Assembly: GCA_035651815.1 (NCBI GenBank)
Contig: DASRFB010000018.1
Location: 96,450 to 160,449 of the forward strand
Source: VBDM01 sp035651815
GTDB taxonomy: Bacteria; Pseudomonadota; Gammaproteobacteria; Burkholderiales; SG8-39
DNA length: 64,000 nucleotides
Reading direction: 5' to 3'
A program made the translations under genes and the position numbers. This document shows, one piece after another, positions 19,271 to 26,987 of this stretch (positions are counted from its first letter, which is position 1; each line of letters opens with the position of its first letter). Under the pieces are notes generated by a model. The model was not told where the DNA came from. It saw only the letters and a list, made by a program, of their open reading frames with translations, and searched no databases.

Positions 19271-20630
19271 ATACTTCGGTACCGACGGCGTCAGAGGGCG
19301 CGTCGGCCAGTCGCCGATCACGCCCGATTTCGTGATGCGCCTCGGCTACGCGGCCGGGGACGTGCTGGTTCAGCGCGCGCGGCTGCACGGATCGGGCCTC
19401 TCGGCGGCCCAGCACCCCACGGTGCTCATCGGCAAGGACACACGGGTCTCGGGCTACATGCTCGAGGCCTCGCTGGAGGCCGGCTTCTCCGCGGCAGGCG
19501 TCGACGTCATGCTCACGGGTCCGCTGCCGACGCCCGCGATCGCCTACCTGACGCGCGCCCTGCGGCTGCAGGCGGGCATCGTCATCAGCGCCTCGCACAA
19601 TCCTTACGAGGACAACGGCATCAAGTTCTTCGGCTCCGACGGCAGCAAGCTGCCCGACGAGGTCGAATCGGACATCGAGCAGAAGCTCGAGGGCCCGATG
19701 CGATGCAAGGAATCCGCCGGCTTGGGCAAGGCGCAACGGGTGGACGACGCCGCAGGTCGCTACATCGAATTCTGCAAGAGCACGTTCCCGAGCCGGCTCG
19801 ACCTGCGCGGTCTCAGGATCGTGCTGGATTGCGCGCACGGCGCCACGTACCACGTCGCCCCGCCCGTATTTCACGAGCTCGGCGCCGAGGTGAGCGCGAT
19901 CGGCATTTCGCCGAACGGCTTCAACATCAACGACGGCTTCGGGGCGACGCGGCCCGACGCGCTGCGCGAGGCGGTGCAGGCGCAGGGCGCGGATCTTGGG
20001 ATCGCCTTCGACGGCGACGGCGACCGGGTGCTGATGGTCGACCGCGAGGGACGCAGCTACGACGGCGATCAGCTGCTCTACGTGATCGCCAACGAGCGCT
20101 CGCGCGGCGGGCCGGTTCCCGGCGTGGTGGGCACCCTGATGACGAACCTCGCGCTCGAGGTCGCGCTGGAGAAGATGGGTATCGCCTTTGCGCGCGCGAA
20201 GGTCGGGGACCGCTACGTGCTCGAGACGATGCTCGAGAGGAAATGGCAGCTGGGCGGCGAAAACTCGGGTCACATCATCTGCCTGGACAAGCACACGACG
20301 GGCGACGGCATCGTATCCGCGCTGCAGGTGCTATCGGCGCTCAGGACGAGCGCGTCCACCCTGGAGAAGCTGTGCGCGGGGCTCACGCTCTTCCCGCAGG
20401 TGCTGGTCAACGTGCGCGTGAAGAACGGCTTCGACTGGCAGAGCGTGTCCGCCATCGTCCAGGCGAAGAGCGAGGCCGAGCGCGCGCTGGGCAAGGACGG
20501 CCGCATCCTGCTGCGCCCGTCCGGAACGGAGCCCGTGCTGCGCGTCATGGTCGAGGGAAAGGACGAGACGCGCGTGCGCGCGTTCGCGCGCGACATCGCC
20601 AGGGTGGTCGAGACCGCAGCCGGCTCATGA
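19260..20630 (+). CDS. glmM: Phosphoglucosamine mutase GlmM
   Basis: Interconverts glucosamine-6-phosphate and glucosamine-1-phosphate on the route to UDP-GlcNAc for peptidoglycan and LPS. The 456-residue product starts MPRKYFGTDGVRGRVG, carries the phosphorylated serine in ISASHNPYEDNG (Ser112), the Mg site FDGDGDRVLM, the sugar loop GGENSGH and the phosphate loop RPSGTEPVLRVMVEG. The ATG at 19260 has AGGAG at 19246-19250. It overlaps folP upstream and dtd downstream (ATGA). Confidence 0.97.
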   Translation: MPRKYFGTDGVRGRVGQSPITPDFVMRLGYAAGDVLVQRARLHGSGLSAAQHPTVLIGKDTRVSGYMLEASLEAGFSAAGVDVMLTGPLPTPAIAYLTRALRLQAGIVISASHNPYEDNGIKFFGSDGSKLPDEVESDIEQKLEGPMRCKESAGLGKAQRVDDAAGRYIEFCKSTFPSRLDLRGLRIVLDCAHGATYHVAPPVFHELGAEVSAIGISPNGFNINDGFGATRPDALREAVQAQGADLGIAFDGDGDRVLMVDREGRSYDGDQLLYVIANERSRGGPVPGVVGTLMTNLALEVALEKMGIAFARAKVGDRYVLETMLERKWQLGGENSGHIICLDKHTTGDGIVSALQVLSALRTSASTLEKLCAGLTLFPQVLVNVRVKNGFDWQSVSAIVQAKSEAERALGKDGRILLRPSGTEPVLRVMVEGKDETRVRAFARDIARVVETAAGS

Positions 20631-21094
20631 TCGGCCTGCTGCAGCGCGTCGCCGAGGCGCGGGTCGACGTCGGCGGCGAGCGCGTCGGGTCCATCGAGCG
20701 CGGGATCCTCGTCTTCGTCTGCGCCGAGCCGGGGGACACCGAGGCGACGGTCGAGCGGCTGCTCGAGCGGCTGCTCGCTTATCGCGTCTTCCCGGACGGC
20801 GCCGGAAAGACGAACCTCTCGGTCAAGGATGTCGCGGGCGGGGTGCTCCTGGTTCCGCAGTTCACGCTGGCCGCCGATACCGCGAAGGGGACGCGCCCGA
20901 GCTTTTCCTCGGCCGCGGATCCGAAGCGCGCCGAAGTCCTGTTCGATCATCTCCTCCGGCGTGCGCGATCGGCGCACGCGCCCGTGGAGAACGGACGCTT
21001 CGGGGCGCACATGCGCGTCACGCTCACGAATGATGGACCGGTGACCTTCTGGCTGCGCGTCGCGCCGGCTGCCGCGGATGTCCCGGCCCGCTGA
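20627..21094 (+). CDS. dtd: D-aminoacyl-tRNA deacylase
   Basis: Hydrolyses D-amino acids (and glycine mis-attached to tRNA-Ala) from tRNA as a chiral proofreading step. The 155-residue product begins MIGLLQRVAEARVDVGGERVG and has the family's QFTL segment, the GTRPSFSSAADP loop around the active site, and the C-terminal NDGPVTF motif corresponding to the Gly-cis-Pro loop. The start overlaps the glmM stop by four bases. It ends the folP-glmM-dtd run; a new promoter follows. Confidence 0.95.
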   Translation: MIGLLQRVAEARVDVGGERVGSIERGILVFVCAEPGDTEATVERLLERLLAYRVFPDGAGKTNLSVKDVAGGVLLVPQFTLAADTAKGTRPSFSSAADPKRAEVLFDHLLRRARSAHAPVENGRFGAHMRVTLTNDGPVTFWLRVAPAAADVPAR

Positions 21095-21123
21095 CAAGAC
21101 TCTGAATTTCCCGGTATTTTCGT

Positions 21124-21152
21124 TTGACCCGTGGCGCCGGCGCCGATAAAAT
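21124..21152 (+). promoter_or_regulatory. Sigma70 promoter upstream of tpiA
   Basis: TTGACC (21124-21129), a 17-base spacer and TAAAAT (21147-21152), ending 22 bases before the tpiA ATG. It is well placed to drive tpiA, secG and possibly the tRNA and nuo genes, since no terminator is visible before nuoA. Confidence 0.7.
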
Positions 21153-21174
21153 CACGCGTTTCGGACCGATCGGA

Positions 21175-21927
21175 ATGCGAGCCAGGCTGGTAGCGGGTAA
21201 CTGGAAGATGCACGGCAACCTGGCGACCAACCAGGCCCTGCTCGAAGTGGTGCGCGGGCTGTCCGGCGACGAGCGCGTCGCCTACGCCGTCTGCCCGCCT
21301 TTCCCGTACCTGCAGCAGGCTGCCGGCCTGCTCGCCGGCAGCGCCATCCGCTGGGGCGGGCAGGATCTGTGCGAGCACGACTCGGGCGCCTACACGGGCG
21401 AAGTCTCGGGCGCGATGCTGAGGGACCTGGGATGCCGCTACGCCATCGTCGGGCATTCGGAGCGGCGCACGCTGTACGCGGAGACCGACGAGCGCGTGGC
21501 CGCCAAGTTCGAGGCGGCGCGCCGCTCCGGGCTCACGCCGATCCTGTGCGTCGGCGAGACGCTCGCCGAGCGCGAGAGCGGTCAGACCGAGACCGTGCTC
21601 GCGCGGCAGCTGCAGGCGGTGCTCGATCGCGCCGGCGTGAAGGCGCTCGCCGAATCGGTGCTCGCCTACGAGCCGGTGTGGGCGATCGGGACGGGCAGGA
21701 CGGCGAGCCGGGACCAGGCGCAGTCGGCGCATGCGTTCCTGCGCGGCATGGTGCGCAAGCACGACCGGGCGATCGGCGAGGAGCTGACGATCCTCTACGG
21801 CGGAAGCGTCAAGCCGGCGAACGCGGCGGAGCTGTTCGGAATGCCGGACGTGGACGGCGGCCTGATCGGCGGGGCTTCGCTCGCGGCCGCGGATTTCGTC
21901 GCGATCTGCGAGGCGGCGCGGAACTGA
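21175..21927 (+). CDS. tpiA: Triosephosphate isomerase
   Basis: Interconverts dihydroxyacetone phosphate and glyceraldehyde-3-phosphate in glycolysis and gluconeogenesis. The 250-residue TIM-barrel shows the catalytic lysine (VAGNWKMHG), the electrophilic histidine (IVGHSERR), the catalytic glutamate and flexible loop (AYEPVWAIGTGRTAS) and the phosphate-binding YGGSVKPANA. I chose ATG 21175 because it places NWKM at the normal position; an upstream TTG at 21124 coincides with the promoter -35. secG follows 42 bases later. Confidence 0.97.
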   Translation: MRARLVAGNWKMHGNLATNQALLEVVRGLSGDERVAYAVCPPFPYLQQAAGLLAGSAIRWGGQDLCEHDSGAYTGEVSGAMLRDLGCRYAIVGHSERRTLYAETDERVAAKFEAARRSGLTPILCVGETLAERESGQTETVLARQLQAVLDRAGVKALAESVLAYEPVWAIGTGRTASRDQAQSAHAFLRGMVRKHDRAIGEELTILYGGSVKPANAAELFGMPDVDGGLIGGASLAAADFVAICEAARN

Positions 21928-21969
21928 TTCTCGAGCGGCCGAGCGCCGCACAGCAAGGGAAAGGACGGC

Positions 21970-22335
21970 ATGGACTTCTGGTTTACTCTGATCCTGATCA
22001 TCGACGTGCTCGTGGCGATGGCGATCGTCGGGCTGGTGCTCCTGCAGCACGGCAAGGGCGCCGACGTGGGCGCGGCCTTCGGCAGCGGCTCCTCGGGCAG
22101 CCTGTTCGGCGCGAGCGGCTCGGCCAATTTTCTCTCGCGCAGCACCGCGGTCCTCGCCGTGGTGTTCTTCATCACGACGTTCACGCTCGCGTATCTCGCT
22201 TCGCATCGTCCGCGCGGCGAGAGCGCGGTGATCGATTCCGCGAAGGAGCAACCCGCGGCGCCGGCGGCGGGCGGCGAGACCGCGCCCAAGGCGCCCGCGA
22301 CGCCGGAGCCGAAGGCAAACGAGGTGCCGAAGTAG
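21970..22335 (+). CDS. secG: Preprotein translocase subunit SecG
   Basis: Small auxiliary subunit of the SecYEG channel. The 121-residue protein has two transmembrane helices (about 4-27 and 57-77) with the intervening family signature VLLQHGKGADVGAAFGSGSSGSLFG split by the conserved Ser/Gly-rich loop. The last 35 residues are an Ala/Pro/Glu-rich extension common in betaproteobacteria. It sits between tpiA and tRNA-Leu, a classic order in this class. Confidence 0.95.
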   Translation: MDFWFTLILIIDVLVAMAIVGLVLLQHGKGADVGAAFGSGSSGSLFGASGSANFLSRSTAVLAVVFFITTFTLAYLASHRPRGESAVIDSAKEQPAAPAAGGETAPKAPATPEPKANEVPK

Positions 22336-22378
22336 TAAAATCGAATGTTTGAGAGGCCGGCCTCCGCCTCGATGCAAT

Positions 22379-22463
22379 GCCGACGTGGTGAAATTGGTAG
22401 ACACGCCGTCTTGAGGGGGCGGTGGCGAAAGCCGTGAGAGTTCGAGTCTCTCCGTCGGCACCA
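22379..22463 (+). tRNA. tRNA-Leu (anticodon GAG)
   Basis: 85-base tRNA including an encoded CCA. The acceptor stem GCCGACG pairs with CGTCGGC before A-CCA. The D arm has TGGTGAAATTGGTAGACACG. The anticodon stem CCGTC/GGCGG (one G-U pair) encloses the loop TTGAGGG, giving anticodon GAG for CUC/CUU. A variable arm GGTGGCGAAAGCC typical of class II leucine tRNAs and the T arm with GTTCGAGTC follow. It aligns closely with E. coli tRNA-Leu(GAG). Confidence 0.97.
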
Positions 22464-22487
22464 TAACCCGGGCAAGCCCAACGAATC

Positions 22488-22844
22488 GTGCTCGAGAATT
22501 ATTTTCCGATCCTTCTTTTCATCGTCGTCGCGCTGGTCTTCGGCGGCGCGCTGGTCGGGGCGGGCATACTGATCGCGCCCAACCGTCCCGACAGCGACAA
22601 GCTGTCGCCTTACGAGTGCGGCTTCGAGGCGTTCGAAGACGCGCGCATGAAGTTCGACGTGCGCTACTACCTGATCGCGATCCTTTTCATCCTGTTCGAC
22701 CTGGAGATCGCGTTCCTATTCCCGTGGGCGGTCACGCTCAACGATCTCGGCAGCTTCGGCTTCTGGTCGATGATGGTGTTCCTCGCGATCCTCGTGGTCG
22801 GCTTCGTCTACGAGTGGATGAAGGGGGCGCTCGAATGGGAATAG
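22488..22844 (+). CDS. nuoA: NADH-quinone oxidoreductase subunit A
   Basis: Membrane subunit of respiratory complex I. The 118-residue protein has three transmembrane helices and the family signature SDKLSPYECGFEAFEDARMKFDVRYYLIAILFILFDLEIAFLFPW in the loop and second helix. The start is GTG 22488, 24 bases after the tRNA, with no clear Shine-Dalgarno; the length matches NuoA. It opens a complete 14-gene nuoA-N operon in standard order and overlaps nuoB by ten bases. Confidence 0.96.
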   Translation: MLENYFPILLFIVVALVFGGALVGAGILIAPNRPDSDKLSPYECGFEAFEDARMKFDVRYYLIAILFILFDLEIAFLFPWAVTLNDLGSFGFWSMMVFLAILVVGFVYEWMKGALEWE

Positions 22845-23311
22845 AAGGCGTGATGCAGGAGGGGTTCGTCACCACCTCCATCGACAAGCTCATCAACTGG
22901 ACCCGCACCGGCTCGATGTGGCCGATGACATTCGGGCTCGCGTGCTGCGCGGTCGAGATGATGCACGCCGGCGCGGCGCGCTACGACCTCGACCGGTTCG
23001 GAGTGGTCTTCCGCCCGAGCCCGCGCCAGTCCGACGTGATGATCGTCGCGGGAACGCTGTGCAACAAGATGGCGCCCGCCCTGCGCAAGGTCTACGACCA
23101 GATGGCCGAGCCGCGCTGGGTGATCTCGATGGGATCGTGCGCGAACGGCGGCGGGTACTATCACTACTCGTATTCGGTCGTGCGCGGCTGCGACCGCATC
23201 GTGCCGGTCGACATCTACGTGCCGGGATGTCCGCCCACCGCGGAGGCGCTGCTGTACGGGATCGTGCAGCTGCAGAACAAGATCAAGCGTACGAACACGA
23301 TCGCCCGATAA
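22835..23311 (+). CDS. nuoB: NADH-quinone oxidoreductase subunit B
   Basis: Peripheral-arm subunit carrying the terminal 4Fe-4S cluster N2 that hands electrons to quinone. The 158-residue protein has the N2 ligands: tandem cysteines in GLACCAVEMM, one in SMGSCANGGGYY and one in YVPGCPPTAEALLYG. The start MGIEGVMQEGFVTTSIDKLINW lies within the nuoA 3' end. Residues match NuoB throughout. Confidence 0.97.
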   Translation: MGIEGVMQEGFVTTSIDKLINWTRTGSMWPMTFGLACCAVEMMHAGAARYDLDRFGVVFRPSPRQSDVMIVAGTLCNKMAPALRKVYDQMAEPRWVISMGSCANGGGYYHYSYSVVRGCDRIVPVDIYVPGCPPTAEALLYGIVQLQNKIKRTNTIAR

Positions 23312-23920
23312 ATGCCCAAGCTGGATGAGCTGAAGACCGCCCTGGGCGCCGCGCTCGGAGAGCGGGCCGCCGCGCTCACCGATTCGCTCGGCGAGCTGAC
23401 GCTCGTGGTGAAGGCGGCCGACTACCTGTCGGCGGCGCAGACGCTCCGCGACGAGCCGTCGCTGCGCTTCGAGCAGCTCGTCGACCTGTGCGGCGTGGAC
23501 TATTCCGGCTTCGGCGAGAGCGCGTGGGACGGGCGGCGCTTCGCGGCCGTCTCGCATCTGCTCTCCCTCGCGCACAACCGCCGCCTGCGCCTGCGCGTGT
23601 TCGCCGAGAACGACGATTTTCCCTTGCTCGATTCGCTCACGCCGGTATGGCCGTGCGCCAACTGGTACGAGCGCGAGGCGTTCGACCTTTACGGCATCGT
23701 CTTCACCGGCCACGCCGACCTGCGCCGCATCCTCACCGACTACGGCTTCGTGGGTCATCCGTTCCGCAAGGATTTCCCGCTTTCCGGGAACGTCGAGATG
23801 CGCTACGACGTCGAGCAGAAGCGCGTCATCTACCAGCCGGTGACGATCGAGCGGCGCGTGGTCACCCCGCGGGTGATCCGCGAGGACCAGTACGGCGACC
23901 TCGGGCCGGGAAAGCGCTGA
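23312..23920 (+). CDS. nuoC: NADH-quinone oxidoreductase subunit C
   Basis: Peripheral-arm subunit of complex I (30 kDa homologue), 202 residues, separate from NuoD as in alpha- and betaproteobacteria rather than fused as in E. coli. Signature: WYEREAFDLYGIVFTGHADLRRILTDYGF and GHPFRKDFPLSG. It starts directly after the nuoB stop and its TGA overlaps the nuoD ATG by one base. Confidence 0.96.
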   Translation: MPKLDELKTALGAALGERAAALTDSLGELTLVVKAADYLSAAQTLRDEPSLRFEQLVDLCGVDYSGFGESAWDGRRFAAVSHLLSLAHNRRLRLRVFAENDDFPLLDSLTPVWPCANWYEREAFDLYGIVFTGHADLRRILTDYGFVGHPFRKDFPLSGNVEMRYDVEQKRVIYQPVTIERRVVTPRVIREDQYGDLGPGKR

Positions 23921-25173
23921 TGGCCGAGATCCGCAATTACACGCTCAACTTCGGCCCCCAGCACCCGGCCGCGCACGGCGTGCTGCGCCTGGTGCTCGAG
24001 CTGGACGGCGAGGTCATCATGCGCGCGGACCCGCACATCGGGCTGCTGCACCGCGCGACGGAGAAGCTCGCCGAGAACAAGACCTACATCCAGGCGCTTC
24101 CGTACATGGACCGCCTCGACTACGTCTCGATGATGTCGAACGAGCACGCCTACTGCATGGCGGTGGAGCGCCTGCTCGGGGTCGAGGTGCCGATCCGGGC
24201 GCAGTACATCCGCGTGATGTTCGACGAGCTGACACGGATCCTGAACCACCTGCTGTGGCTCGGCGCGCACGCGCTCGACATCGGCGCGATGACGGTGTTC
24301 CTGTACGCGTTCCGCGAGCGCGAGGACCTGATGGACGTCTACGAGGCGGTGTCGGGCGCGCGCATGCACGCGGCCTACTACCGGCCCGGCGGCGTCTACC
24401 GCGATCTGCCGGAGGCGATGCCCAAATACAAGGCGTCGATGTACAAGAGCGACCGCGACGTGCGCAAGCTGAACGAGGCGCGCGAGGGCTCGCTGCTCGA
24501 TTTCGTCGAGGACTTCACCGACCGGTTCCCGAAGTACGTCGACGAGTACGAGACGCTGCTCACCGACAACCGCATCTGGAAGCAGCGCACGGTCAATATC
24601 GGCGTGGTGTCCCCGGAGCGCGCGCTCGCGCTCGGGTTCACCGGTCCGATGCTGCGCGGCTCGGGCATCGCCTGGGATCTGCGCAAGAAGCAGCCGTACG
24701 AGGTTTACGACCGCGTGGAGTTCGACATCCCGGTCGGCGTCAACGGCGATTGCTACGACCGGTACCTGGTGCGCATCGAGGAGATGCGGCAGTCGAACCG
24801 GATCGTGAAGCAGTGCATCGACTGGCTGCGGAAGAACCCGGGACCCGTGATCACCGACAACCACAAGATCGCTCCTCCCTCGCGCGTCGAGATGAAGAGC
24901 AACATGGAAGAGCTGATCCACCACTTCAAGCTCTTCACCGAGGGCATCCACGTGCCGCCGGGCGAGGTCTATGCGGCCGTCGAGCATCCCAAGGGCGAGT
25001 TCGGGATCTACCTGGTCTCCGACGGCGCGAACATGCCTTACCGCATGAAGATCCGCGCCGCGGGATTCCCGCACCTGGCGGCGCTCGACGAGATGGCGCG
25101 CGGGCACATGCTCGCCGACGTCGTCGCCATCATCGGCACCCAGGACATCGTCTTCGGAGAGGTCGACCGCTGA
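23920..25173 (+). CDS. nuoD: NADH-quinone oxidoreductase subunit D
   Basis: 49 kDa-type subunit forming the quinone cavity with NuoB. The 417-residue product begins MAEIRNYTLNFGPQHPAAHGVLRL, which includes the conserved His-containing beta hairpin at the quinone site, and has the family's HIGLLHRATEKLAE, YMDRLDYVS and, near the end, PYRMKIRAAGFPHL. The C-terminal FGEVDR is characteristic of the subunit. One-base overlaps on both sides (TGATG) indicate coupled translation. Confidence 0.97.
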   Translation: MAEIRNYTLNFGPQHPAAHGVLRLVLELDGEVIMRADPHIGLLHRATEKLAENKTYIQALPYMDRLDYVSMMSNEHAYCMAVERLLGVEVPIRAQYIRVMFDELTRILNHLLWLGAHALDIGAMTVFLYAFREREDLMDVYEAVSGARMHAAYYRPGGVYRDLPEAMPKYKASMYKSDRDVRKLNEAREGSLLDFVEDFTDRFPKYVDEYETLLTDNRIWKQRTVNIGVVSPERALALGFTGPMLRGSGIAWDLRKKQPYEVYDRVEFDIPVGVNGDCYDRYLVRIEEMRQSNRIVKQCIDWLRKNPGPVITDNHKIAPPSRVEMKSNMEELIHHFKLFTEGIHVPPGEVYAAVEHPKGEFGIYLVSDGANMPYRMKIRAAGFPHLAALDEMARGHMLADVVAIIGTQDIVFGEVDR

Positions 25174-25658
25174 TGGCCGCGACCCTGCTCAGCCCGGAAG
25201 CTCTGGCGAAGATCGACCGGGAGACCTCGAAGTATCCGCCCGAGCACAAGCGCTCCGCCGTGATGGCGGCGCTGGCCGTCGCCCAGGACGAGCACGGTCA
25301 CCTCTCGACCGAGGTGATGGACGCCGTCGCGCGGCATCTCGGCATGGCGCCGGTCGCGGTCTACGAGGTGGCGACGTTCTACACCATGTACGACCTCGAG
25401 GCGACCGGCAAATACAAGCTGTGCATCTGCACGAACCTGCCGTGCGCGCTCTCCGGCGCCGAGGACGCGGCCGAGCACCTGAAGAAGAAGCTGGGCGTGG
25501 ACTGGAACGAGACCAGCGCCGACGGCCGCTTCACGCTCAAGCAGGGCGAGTGCTTCGGCGCCTGCGGCGACGCTCCCGTGATTCTCGTCAACAACAAGAA
25601 GATGCTCTCGTTCATGACGCCCGAGAAGCTCGATAAATTCATCGCGGAGTCGGAGTGA
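25173..25658 (+). CDS. nuoE: NADH-quinone oxidoreductase subunit E
   Basis: Thioredoxin-like subunit of the NADH-oxidising module, 161 residues, binding the 2Fe-2S cluster N1a. The four cysteine ligands are in CTNLPCALSG and GECFGACGDAPV. The N-terminal helical domain (YPPEHKRSAVMAALAVAQDEHG, YEVATFYTMY) is typical. The stop overlaps nuoF by one base. Confidence 0.96.
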   Translation: MAATLLSPEALAKIDRETSKYPPEHKRSAVMAALAVAQDEHGHLSTEVMDAVARHLGMAPVAVYEVATFYTMYDLEATGKYKLCICTNLPCALSGAEDAAEHLKKKLGVDWNETSADGRFTLKQGECFGACGDAPVILVNNKKMLSFMTPEKLDKFIAESE

Positions 25659-26983
25659 TGCTCGACTACGGTCCCGACGCCCTGATCCTCAAGGGGCTCG
25701 ACGGCGACAACTGGCGTCTCGACGACTACGTGAAGCGCGGTGGCTACTCCGCGCTGAAGAAGCTGCTCGCCGAGAAGACGCCGCCCGAGAACGTGGTCGC
25801 CGAGCTGAAGAAGTCGGCGCTCCGCGGGCGAGGCGGCGCCGGTTTCCCGACGGGATTGAAGTGGAGCTTCATGCCGAAGAACCACCAGGGGCCCAAGTAC
25901 CTCGTCTGCAATTCCGACGAGGGCGAGCCCGGGACGTTCAAGGACCGCGACATCCTGCGCTACAACCCGCACATCGTCATCGAGGGCATGGCGATCGGCG
26001 GGTACGCCATGGGCATTCCCGTCGGCTACAACTACATCCACGGCGAGATCTGGGACGTGTACGAGCGCTTCGAAGAAGCGCTCGCCGAGGCGCGCGCGGC
26101 CGGCTTTCTCGGCAAGAACATTCTCGGCAGCGAATTTTCCTTCGACCTGTACGGGTTTCACGGCTACGGCGCCTACATCTGCGGCGAGGAGACGGCGCTG
26201 CTCGAGTCGCTCGAGGGCAAGAAGGGGATGCCGCGCTTCAAGCCGCCGTTCCCGGCGAGCTACGGGCTCTACGGCAAGCCGACGACGATCAACAACACCG
26301 AAACTTTCGCCGCCGTCCCGTGGATCATCAACAACGGCGCCGACGCCTTCCTCGCCCTGGGGCGTCCGAACAACGGCGGCACGAAAGTCTTCTCGGTGTC
26401 CGGCCACGTGGCGCGCCCCGGCAACTACGAAGTGAAGCTCGGCACGCCGTTCGCGAAGCTGCTCGAGATGGCGGGCGGCATGCGCGGCGGGCGCAAGCTG
26501 AAGGCGGTGATCCCGGGCGGCTCGTCCATGCCCGTGCTGCCCGCGCACATCATGATGCAGACCGACATGGACTACGACTCGATCGCCAAGGCAGGGTCGA
26601 TGCTGGGCTCGGGCGCCGTCATCGTCATGGACGAGACGACCTGCATGGTGAAGGCGCTGGAGCGCCTGTCGTACTTCTACTTCGAGGAGTCGTGCGGGCA
26701 GTGCACGCCCTGCCGCGAGGGCACGGGCTGGCTCTACCGCATGGTCCACCGCATCGAGCACGGCAAAGGCCGCAACGAGGACCTCGACGTGCTGACGAAC
26801 GTCGCCGACAACATCGCCGGCCGAACGATCTGCGCGCTCGGCGACGCCGCGGCGCTGCCGGTGAAGAGCTTCATCCTGCATTTCCGCGACGAGTTCCAGT
26901 ACCACATCGATCACAAGCGTTGCCAGGTGGGCGAGCCGGGCTACTCGACCGCGCCGACCCTCCCGCAGCGCCGGGCCGCCTGA
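25658..26983 (+). CDS. nuoF: NADH-quinone oxidoreductase subunit F
   Basis: NADH- and FMN-binding subunit, 441 residues. The nucleotide-binding GRGGAGFPTGLKW, the FMN-contacting CNSDEGEPGTFKDRD, and the N3 4Fe-4S ligands ESCGQCTPCREGT plus a later Cys (GRTICALGD) are all present. ATG 25658 is preferred; an in-frame GTG three bases upstream would add one Met. nuoG begins four bases after the stop. Confidence 0.97.
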   Translation: MLDYGPDALILKGLDGDNWRLDDYVKRGGYSALKKLLAEKTPPENVVAELKKSALRGRGGAGFPTGLKWSFMPKNHQGPKYLVCNSDEGEPGTFKDRDILRYNPHIVIEGMAIGGYAMGIPVGYNYIHGEIWDVYERFEEALAEARAAGFLGKNILGSEFSFDLYGFHGYGAYICGEETALLESLEGKKGMPRFKPPFPASYGLYGKPTTINNTETFAAVPWIINNGADAFLALGRPNNGGTKVFSVSGHVARPGNYEVKLGTPFAKLLEMAGGMRGGRKLKAVIPGGSSMPVLPAHIMMQTDMDYDSIAKAGSMLGSGAVIVMDETTCMVKALERLSYFYFEESCGQCTPCREGTGWLYRMVHRIEHGKGRNEDLDVLTNVADNIAGRTICALGDAAALPVKSFILHFRDEFQYHIDHKRCQVGEPGYSTAPTLPQRRAA

Positions 26984-26987
26984 TCCC

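Noticed and set aside
22336..22378. Terminator between secG and tRNA-Leu
   Set aside because: The GGCCGGCC-like segment (22354-22363) has no T tract and no stable stem, so read-through into the tRNA and nuo genes is assumed.
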